A stretch of DNA of 7,163 nt from Syntrophorhabdaceae bacterium (lineage in GTDB: Bacteria; Desulfobacterota; Syntrophorhabdia; Syntrophorhabdales; Syntrophorhabdaceae): positions 1-7,163 of the forward strand of contig JAOAFK010000133.1 in the NCBI GenBank assembly GCA_026416315.1, written 5' to 3'. Each line of letters opens with the position of its first letter. The stretch's first letter is position 1. Both the position numbers and the translations under genes were made by a program. The notes under the pieces were generated by a model. It had not been told where the DNA came from and searched no databases. It saw only the letters and a list, made by a program, of their open reading frames with translations. This document shows positions 1 through 4,452 of this stretch, piece after piece.

Positions 1-216
1 GGTTTATCTCCCAAGATAACAAAAGAAATATATGGTGTTATATCAAAACTTCGCAAAGAAGGTGTAACAATTCTTCTGATTGAGCAGAATGCCACCCTGG
101 CACTAAAATATAGTGATAGGGGTTATGTAATTGAAACTGGAAGGATTGCCTTACAGGGCAGTGCAGAAGAGCTTCTTGGAAATGAACTTATTAAAAAGGC
201 ATATCTTGGTATGTAA
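1..216 (+). CDS. livF: LivF-like branched-chain amino-acid ABC transporter ATPase, C-terminal fragment
   Basis: This is the last 71 codons of a gene whose 5' part lies outside the window; it ends with TAA at 214-216. The fragment opens with GLSPKI, the stretch that follows Walker B and the D-loop in LivF proteins (usually GLAP). Next comes TILLIEQN (fragment residues 23-30), where the switch position carries Gln in the EQN form typical of LivF rather than the His of most ABC ATPases. The end, with RGYVIETGRI and a closing KKAYLG, is also characteristic of LivF. LivF is one of two cytoplasmic ATPases powering LivHM-type import of branched-chain or other hydrophobic amino acids. Walker A and the signature motif are not in view, so the substrate cannot be judged. 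The following gene starts 31 bp later on the same strand, which suggests one transcript and a role in amino-acid or organic-acid use. Confidence 0.88.
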   Translation, partial: GLSPKITKEIYGVISKLRKEGVTILLIEQNATLALKYSDRGYVIETGRIALQGSAEELLGNELIKKAYLGM

Positions 217-247
217 CAAGATATAAATCCATGGAGATGGTGGACTT

Positions 248-1072
248 ATGGAAAAGATGATTATTACAGTAGGTGTAACAGGTTCAAGAATTACACGAAA
301 GCAGACACCTTATATACCCATACTGCCTGAAGAAATTGCTGCATCAGGGATTGAGGCATGGAGGGCCGGTGCATCGATCCTTCATATCCACGTAAGAGAT
401 CCAAAGACAGGACTTGGCACACAGGATATTTCCTTATTCAAAGAGGTGGTGGACCGCATCCGGTCTGAAACAGATGCGATACTGTGTTTAACAACGAGTG
501 GGATACCTGGAAGAAATCTACCTATTCAGGAGAGGCTTCAGCCCCTTGCCCTTAATCCTGAACTCGTATCCTTTGACGCAGGTTCTGTGAACTTAAATGA
601 AAATGTCTTTCTCAATCCACCAGAATTTCTTGAGGCACTGGCTAAAGAAACCCTTGAAAGGGGAATCAAGCCTGAACTTGAGGTCTTTGATACCGGTATG
701 GTGTACACCTGTATACGGTATCTTGAAAGGGGTCTTTTGAAAAAACCGCTGCATTTTCAATTTGTTCTCGGGACAGTGGGTGGTATGCCAGCAACAGCAA
801 AATCCCTTCTGTATATGACAGAGATTATCCCCGAAGGTTCTACTTGGTCTGTTATAGGCACAGGTGCTGGACAACTCCCCATGGCAGTGCTTGCTATGGT
901 GATGGGTGGTCATGTGCGTGTGGGACTTGAGGACAATATCTACTATTCAAAAGGTGTCCTTGCAAAGAGCAATGCAGAACTCGTTGAGCGCGTTGTCAGG
1001 ATTGCAAAGGAATACGGTCGTGAAATTGCAACCCCTGATGAAGCAAGAAAAATCCTGAATCTAAAGCCATAA
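248..1072 (+). CDS. Beta-keto acid cleavage enzyme (BKACE, DUF849 / Kce-like)
   Basis: This 274-residue protein has the normal length of the BKACE family, zinc-dependent TIM-barrel enzymes. They condense a beta-keto acid with acetyl-CoA to give acetoacetate and a new CoA ester; the founding member is 3-keto-5-aminohexanoate cleavage enzyme (Kce) of lysine fermentation. Visible family marks are the ITVGVTG start, metal-ligand motif HIHVR (His46, His48), DAGSVN (110-115), FVLGTVGGM (172-180), and GGHVRVGLEDN (220-230) with Arg224, metal-ligand candidate Glu228 and Asp229. The C-terminus ATPDEARKIL is also typical. From memory, Kce has a substrate-contacting Glu at position 14; here it appears to be Arg14, so the substrate may differ from Kce. 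The ATG at 248 has a purine-rich GGAGATGG at 233-240; a second ATG at 257 is less likely. The gene follows livF closely, so the product may process a keto acid derived from an imported amino acid (inference). Family confidence is high; exact substrate unknown. Confidence 0.9.
   Translation: MEKMIITVGVTGSRITRKQTPYIPILPEEIAASGIEAWRAGASILHIHVRDPKTGLGTQDISLFKEVVDRIRSETDAILCLTTSGIPGRNLPIQERLQPLALNPELVSFDAGSVNLNENVFLNPPEFLEALAKETLERGIKPELEVFDTGMVYTCIRYLERGLLKKPLHFQFVLGTVGGMPATAKSLLYMTEIIPEGSTWSVIGTGAGQLPMAVLAMVMGGHVRVGLEDNIYYSKGVLAKSNAELVERVVRIAKEYGREIATPDEARKILNLKP
689..722. repeat. Nested palindrome cluster inside the BKACE gene
   Basis: GATACCG at 689-695 is matched by its exact reverse complement CGGTATC at 716-722. 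Between them lies the perfect 10-bp palindrome GGTGTACACC (700-709), and ATACCGGTAT (690-699) is another perfect 10-bp palindrome. The whole 34 bp is close to dyad-symmetric about 705. It sits in codons for EVFDTGMVYTCIRYL, so it may be chance or codon-driven; no function is assigned. Confidence 0.5.
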
Positions 1073-1086
1073 GCTAAAGCCATGAG
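1061..1086 (+). repeat. 13-bp tandem duplication across the BKACE stop codon
   Basis: CTAAAGCCATAAG (1061-1073) is followed at once by CTAAAGCCATGAG (1074-1086), identical at 12 of 13 positions. The BKACE stop codon TAA (1070-1072) lies inside the first copy; the second copy has TGA at the matching place. This looks like a small slippage duplication that left the protein end unchanged. Confidence 0.7.
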
Positions 1087-1122
1087 CGTCTTAATGTTGA
1101 GGGGTTTATAGCCAAATTTTTA

Positions 1123-1132
1123 GAAAATAAAA
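1123..1132 (-). terminator. Possible U-rich end of the tRNA-His transcript
   Basis: Read on the minus strand, the bases just after the tRNA are TTTTATTTTC. A T-rich run directly behind the stable acceptor/T-arm helix could act as a factor-independent terminator. A short A/T-only inverted repeat (ATTTT at 1116-1120 with AAAAT at 1124-1128) adjoins it but is too weak to be a terminator stem. There is no separate GC-rich hairpin, so this is tentative. Confidence 0.25.
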
Positions 1133-1134
1133 TG

Positions 1135-1208
1135 GGTGGGTGAAGGGTTTCGAACCCTCAACCCCCAGGTCCACAGCCTGGTGCTCTAACCGTTGAGCTA
1201 CACCCACC
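1135..1208 (-). tRNA. tRNA-His (anticodon GTG)
   Basis: The minus strand folds as a full cloverleaf. The acceptor strand GTGGGTG (1207-1201) pairs with CACCCAC (1142-1136). The D-arm is GCTC/GAGC, the anticodon stem is CCAGG/CCTGG with loop CTGTGGA, and the T-arm is GAGGG/CCCTT with loop TTCGAAA. The anticodon GTG at 1174-1172 reads His codons. An extra G at 1208 (G-1) faces discriminator C73 at 1135, the identity pair recognised by histidyl-tRNA synthetase. The 3' CCA is not encoded: CAT follows C73 rather than CCA, so CCA-adding enzyme is required. The gene stands alone, facing the end of the BKACE operon and divergent from the Nudix gene. Confidence 0.97.
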
Positions 1209-1217
1209 GTTTAGGTT

Positions 1218-1246
1218 TTAATAGCATAATTGGGTGACAAAGTCAA
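1218..1246 (-). promoter_or_regulatory. Sigma70-type promoter of tRNA-His
   Basis: On the minus strand TTGACT (1246-1241) is followed after exactly 17 bp by TATTAA (1223-1218). The -35 box matches consensus at 5 of 6 positions and the -10 box at 4 of 6. The first tRNA base at 1208 is 9 bp beyond the -10 box, so the 5' leader would be only a few bases. The DNA upstream of the -35 box (1247-1298) is very A/T-rich, like an UP element. Confidence 0.7.
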
Positions 1247-1281
1247 ACATGTGTGTTTATCGTTGATTTATATACATCTTT

Positions 1282-1287
1282 TATGAT
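1282..1287 (+). promoter_or_regulatory. Possible -10 box for the Nudix gene
   Basis: TATGAT differs from TATAAT at one position and ends 11 bp before the ATG at 1299, the same distance as for ispG. No convincing -35 box lies 16-18 bp upstream, and such hexamers are common in A/T-rich DNA. If used, transcription would start about 5 bp before the start codon, which would fit the lack of a Shine-Dalgarno sequence there. Confidence 0.3.
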
Positions 1288-1298
1288 TTATTACCATT

Positions 1299-1859
1299 AT
1301 GATTGAGATTATCCGAGAAAAGCTGAAACATTATGAAGCCCAAAGGATTGAGTCTTCCAATTTTATGTGCGCAGGTGTTATCATACCCTTGTTTGAAGAA
1401 AGAAATGAGGTTTTTATAGTTTTAACGAAAAGATCCGAAAAGGTAAGGTTTCACAAAGGTGAGGTTTCATTTCCTGGAGGGATGTGTGAGGAGGATGATG
1501 GCGATACATTAAATACAGCCCTAAGAGAATGTTGCGAGGAGATAGGGGTAAAGAAAAAAGACATAGAAATCCTGGGTAGGCTCGATGATATGATCACATT
1601 AACAGGTTTTGTTATTACACCTTATGTTGGTGTGATACCTTATCCGTATGGATTTAAAACGAATCCTGATGAGGTGGCATATCTTATATTTTTTCCCATT
1701 AAAAGGCTTATGGAGGTAAGACCAGAGATGGAATCTGCCAGTTATGATGGCAGATTCGAGATGGTGCCGTCCATTTATTACAATGGAGACAGGATCTGGG
1801 GTGCTACCTGCAGAATACTCATGAGGCTGAGGCATATAATAGGGGATGGCAAGGTTTAA
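1299..1859 (+). CDS. Nudix hydrolase, CoA pyrophosphatase (NudL/YeaB) type
   Basis: This 186-residue protein is close in length to E. coli NudL. Enzymes of this group cut coenzyme A or acyl-CoA into 3',5'-ADP and a phosphopantetheine product. The subgroup motif VLTKRSEKVRFHKGEVSFPGG (41-61) is present. It runs into a Nudix box in the NudL form: GG (60-61), eight residues with acidic EEDD, then TALRECCEEIGV (73-84) with Arg76, Glu77, Glu80 and Glu81 as expected metal-binding and catalytic residues. VITPYVGVIP (105-114) and NPDEVAYLIFFPI (122-134) are also typical. The ATG at 1299 has no recognisable ribosome-binding site; the ATG at 1283 is out of frame and soon hits TGA. The last 14 bp overlap the MFS gene, suggesting translational coupling. 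A strong inverted repeat lies within the gene at 1731-1757. The assignment rests on motifs; CoA as actual substrate is inferred. Confidence 0.88.
   Translation: MIEIIREKLKHYEAQRIESSNFMCAGVIIPLFEERNEVFIVLTKRSEKVRFHKGEVSFPGGMCEEDDGDTLNTALRECCEEIGVKKKDIEILGRLDDMITLTGFVITPYVGVIPYPYGFKTNPDEVAYLIFFPIKRLMEVRPEMESASYDGRFEMVPSIYYNGDRIWGATCRILMRLRHIIGDGKV
1731..1757. repeat. Perfect 10-bp inverted repeat in the Nudix gene
   Basis: GAATCTGCCA (1731-1740) and TGGCAGATTC (1748-1757) are exact reverse complements separated by the 7-base loop GTTATGA. As RNA this is a stable 10-bp hairpin with half its pairs G-C. It lies about 90 bp before the start of the overlapping MFS gene. No U-run follows, so it is not a standard terminator. 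Role unknown. Confidence 0.75.
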
Positions 1860-3009
1860 TCTAAAAGTTCTTCTTATACTATCATTAGGACATCTTGTTA
1901 CAGATATATATCAGGGTGCCCTTCCCACAACACTTCCATTTCTTAAAGAAAAACTCTCCCTTTCATATACGATGACGGGTTTTATCCTCATGATGGCAAA
2001 TTTCACATCTTCAATCCTACAGCCCCTGTTTGGCTTCTATTCAGATAAGAAGGAAAAGGCCATACTTTTGCCCTTAGGTGTACTGGCAGCAGGCATCGGC
2101 TATTCCCTTTTGTCCTTACCCAATAACTACATCATGGTATTATTTCTTGTTGTTATAAGCGGGCTTGGAATAGCAGCATATCATCCTGAAGGTTATAAGA
2201 CTGCCCATTTTTTTACAGGAGAGAAAAGCGTCACGGGTATGGCTGTTTTCTCCGTGGGAGGGAATTTCGGCATTTCTTTAGGGCCTATAATTTCAATCTA
2301 TTTAATCCACCATTTCGGATTTTCATATCTTCCTTTAATGGCTATTATAGCCATTATATGCACGGCAATTATAATAAGTCAGAAGAGTACAATTGCCATC
2401 CCGAGAATTGAACATGACAGAAAGAGAGACTCTTTAGAAAAACCACCTACCGGGACATATCTTTCTCTTTTTATTGTAACTTTAGTGGTTATTATGAGGT
2501 CATGGACACAGATGGGGCTTTTATCATATATCCCCTTTTATTATATAAACTATCTAAAAGGTGACCCCCTTCTTGCAGGTAGACTTGTCTTTGTCTATCT
2601 TCTCTGCGGAGCCATAGGAACACTCATTGGCTCACCTTTTGCAGATAGATGGGGACACAGATTTTTCTTAAGATTGACCATGTTTCTTGCTACCGTGACT
2701 TTGCCTTTAATATTCGTTCCTTTTATTCAGGAGAGCATTTTATTGTATTTTGTCCTCGGGCTTCAGGGAATGCTTATGATATCCACATTTTCTGTAACGG
2801 TTGTGATGGCCCAAAAGCTTTTGCCGAATAGACTCGGTGTTGCTTCAGGGCTCATGGTGGGATTTGCCATAGGAACAGGTGGTATAGGTGTGACCCTTCT
2901 TGGTATCGTGGCGGATAATTTCGGTGTCCCCGCTGCCCTGAAATCCATATGTATCCTTCCTTTGATAGGCTTTATATTGAGTTTGATCGTAAAATACAAA
3001 GAAAAGTAA
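1846..3009 (+). CDS. MFS exporter, fosmidomycin-resistance (Fsr) type
   Basis: This 387-residue, very hydrophobic protein has the layout of a 12-helix major facilitator. About six helices precede a charged central loop (residues 179-203) and about six follow. The first helix carries HLVTDIYQGALPTTLPFL (16-33), the hallmark of the fosmidomycin-resistance/FsmR branch. The loop 2-3 motif GFYSDKKEK (63-71) and its loop 8-9 counterpart GSPFADRWGHR (262-272) are MFS motif A forms. GLGIAAYHPEG (106-116) is also typical of this branch. E. coli Fsr, about 406 residues, is an inner-membrane drug/H+ antiporter; the natural substrate here is unknown. The start is constrained by an in-frame TAG at 1840-1842. 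AGGGG abuts the ATG too closely to be a normal ribosome-binding site, so translation probably depends on ribosomes ending on the overlapping Nudix gene. der follows after 12 bp and ispG lies 1.4 kb downstream. Confidence 0.86.
   Translation: MARFNLKVLLILSLGHLVTDIYQGALPTTLPFLKEKLSLSYTMTGFILMMANFTSSILQPLFGFYSDKKEKAILLPLGVLAAGIGYSLLSLPNNYIMVLFLVVISGLGIAAYHPEGYKTAHFFTGEKSVTGMAVFSVGGNFGISLGPIISIYLIHHFGFSYLPLMAIIAIICTAIIISQKSTIAIPRIEHDRKRDSLEKPPTGTYLSLFIVTLVVIMRSWTQMGLLSYIPFYYINYLKGDPLLAGRLVFVYLLCGAIGTLIGSPFADRWGHRFFLRLTMFLATVTLPLIFVPFIQESILLYFVLGLQGMLMISTFSVTVVMAQKLLPNRLGVASGLMVGFAIGTGGIGVTLLGIVADNFGVPAALKSICILPLIGFILSLIVKYKEK
2336..2356. repeat. Perfect 9-bp inverted repeat in the MFS gene
   Basis: TAATGGCTA (2336-2344) and TAGCCATTA (2348-2356) are exact reverse complements around the loop TTA. 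The codons read LMAIIAII in a membrane helix, where repeated Ala/Ile codons can make such symmetry by chance. Role unknown. Confidence 0.6.
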
Positions 3010-3021
3010 TAATCAATCAGT

Positions 3022-4359
3022 ATGCAAAAAATAAAGCCCGTAATCTCCATAATTGGCAGGCCCAACGTTGGTAAATCAACACTTTTTAATAGAATACTTG
3101 GCTACAAAAAGGCCATCACTGAAGATACGCCTGGTGTAACACGGGATAGAAATTACGGAGAGTTTGAATATTATGGCAATTTTTATGTGCTTGTGGATAC
3201 AGGTGGGTTTGATTCTACTTCACAGGAGACAATTACAGGAAAGATAAGGGAACAGATTGAAGCCTCTTTAAAGGAGTCACAGGCTATAATTTTTTTGCTT
3301 GATGTTAAAGATGGTCTTATTCCTGAAGACATAACTATATATGAAAACTTAAGAAGATTGAACAAACCATTATTCTGTGTTGTAAACAAGGTAGATTCAG
3401 GAAAAAGGGAACTATCCCTCGGGGAATTTTATGAATTAGGTGTAGAAAGGCTTTATCCAATTAGTGCCTTGCATGGCATAGGGGTGGATGAGCTTCTTGA
3501 GGATATAGCTTTTGAAATAAACAGGAATATGATTTTCCATGAAGGAAAAAGAGGCGAAGAGAAAGAAAAAGAGAGCATAAAAATAACATTCGTGGGTAGG
3601 CCTAATACAGGCAAATCATCTATTGTGAACAAAATTTTGGGTTCTGAAAGGATGATTGTAAGTGAAATCCCGGGTACAACGAGGGATGCCATAGATACTG
3701 AGATTGAATTCATGGACAAAGGTATCATTCTCATTGATACAGCTGGTCTGAGAAAAAAAAGTAAAATTGTTGAAAAGACAGAGGTGTATTCTGTGGCAAG
3801 TGCCATAAAAAGCATAGAAAGGGCTGACATTGTAAATCTTATCATAGATGCAAAAGAAGGAGTGAGTCATCAGGATGGCAGTATTGCCCATACTATTGCA
3901 TCAAGGGGTAAGGGTTTATGCATTGTTTTAAATAAGTGGGATCTTGTGGAAAAGGGAATTACAGAAGAAGAAATTAAAGAAATGGTGATGGAAAAGATAC
4001 CCCATGTTTCGTACTGTCCTGTGGTTGTTACCTCTGCAAAGACTGGCTTGAATATAGAGAAGATATTGGAAACAGATCTGGAGATCTATAAAGAGCTTAA
4101 AAAGAGGGTACCCACATCGGAACTGAATAGATCATTTAATGAGATTACAAAAGAGGTAGGTCTTTCATATATTAAAGGCAAGCATGTTAAGATTTTCTAT
4201 ATCCATCAGCAAAAGATCATGCCACCCACTTTCATACTCTTTTCAAATCATCCTGAACTCATTCCAGAGCATTATAAAAGATATATTGAAAACGCTTTAA
4301 GAAGGTCATTCGGTTTTGTCGGTGCACCCATCAGGCTTATATTCAGGAAGAAAAGATAA
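3022..4359 (+). CDS. der: Ribosome assembly GTPase Der (EngA)
   Basis: Der is an essential GTPase with two tandem G domains that assists maturation of the 50S ribosomal subunit. At 445 residues this is a full-length copy. G domain 1 shows GRPNVGKST (12-20), DTPGVTRD (35-42), DTGG (59-62), NKVD (122-125) and SAL (148-150). An acidic/basic linker (174-186) follows. G domain 2 shows GRPNTGKSS (192-200), IPGTTRDAID (216-225), DTAG (239-242), NKWD (304-307) and SAK (338-340). The C-terminal KH-like domain (about 353-445) includes the family stretches PPTFILFSNHP (401-411) and Y..YIENALRRSFGFVGAPIRLIFRKK. In G domain 2 the P-loop has Thr196 where Val is usual, a mild change. The ATG at 3022 lies 12 bp after the MFS stop, with only a weak purine stretch (AAAGAAAAG) at 2998-3006, so expression probably relies on the upstream genes. 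The identification is secure. Confidence 0.97.
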   Translation: MQKIKPVISIIGRPNVGKSTLFNRILGYKKAITEDTPGVTRDRNYGEFEYYGNFYVLVDTGGFDSTSQETITGKIREQIEASLKESQAIIFLLDVKDGLIPEDITIYENLRRLNKPLFCVVNKVDSGKRELSLGEFYELGVERLYPISALHGIGVDELLEDIAFEINRNMIFHEGKRGEEKEKESIKITFVGRPNTGKSSIVNKILGSERMIVSEIPGTTRDAIDTEIEFMDKGIILIDTAGLRKKSKIVEKTEVYSVASAIKSIERADIVNLIIDAKEGVSHQDGSIAHTIASRGKGLCIVLNKWDLVEKGITEEEIKEMVMEKIPHVSYCPVVVTSAKTGLNIEKILETDLEIYKELKKRVPTSELNRSFNEITKEVGLSYIKGKHVKIFYIHQQKIMPPTFILFSNHPELIPEHYKRYIENALRRSFGFVGAPIRLIFRKKR

Positions 4360-4412
4360 TGTCTTTAAAAACAATAGGTTAATGCATTATTGAAACTGGT
4401 GCGAGTTTTTAT

Positions 4413-4441
4413 TTGACAAGGAAAAATAAGGTAATTAAAAT
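4413..4441 (+). promoter_or_regulatory. Near-consensus sigma70-type promoter of ispG
   Basis: A perfect TTGACA (4413-4418) is followed after exactly 17 bp by TAAAAT (4436-4441), which matches TATAAT at 5 of 6 positions. Transcription would be expected to start near 4447-4449, about 4-6 bases before the ATG at 4453. The 53 bp between the der stop and this promoter hold only a weak stem (AAACT at 4393-4397 with AGTTT at 4404-4408), so read-through from der also seems possible. Confidence 0.75.
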
Positions 4442-4443
4442 TG
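4428..4443 (+). promoter_or_regulatory. Ribosome-binding site and alternative TTG start for ispG
   Basis: AAGG at 4428-4431 lies 9 bases before an in-frame TTG (4441-4443), a usable Shine-Dalgarno spacing. It is 21 bases before the ATG at 4453, too far for that start. The TTG overlaps the -10 box, so it could work only on longer transcripts coming through der, adding four residues (MFYP). Confidence 0.4.
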
Positions 4444-4452
4444 TTCTATCCC

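Noticed and set aside
91..103. Short stems such as TGCCA-CCC-TGGCA, and similar 5-6 bp stems at 452-465 and 6714-6731
   Set aside because: Stems of five to six pairs are expected by chance in 7 kb and lie within conserved coding sequence.
593..913. Minus-strand open frame of 106 codons inside the BKACE gene
   Set aside because: It is antisense to a well-supported enzyme and its translation is low-complexity His/Cys-rich with no recognisable fold.
1135..1208. tRNA-His gene as an integration site for a mobile element
   Set aside because: No integrase, no repeat of the tRNA 3' end and no cargo genes are present on either side.
1439..1470. Imperfect 16-bp tandem repeat (AAAGGTAAGGTTTCAC then AAAGGTGAGGTTTCAT)
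   Set aside because: The period is not a multiple of three and the region encodes the conserved HKGEVSFPGG motif, so the likeness is better explained by protein constraint than by duplication.
3541..3575. Long purine tract in der
   Set aside because: It encodes the charged Lys/Glu linker normal between the two G domains of Der.
3453..3891. Overlapping minus-strand open frames inside der
   Set aside because: The sense strand encodes conserved G-domain motifs throughout; the antisense translations resemble no family I know.
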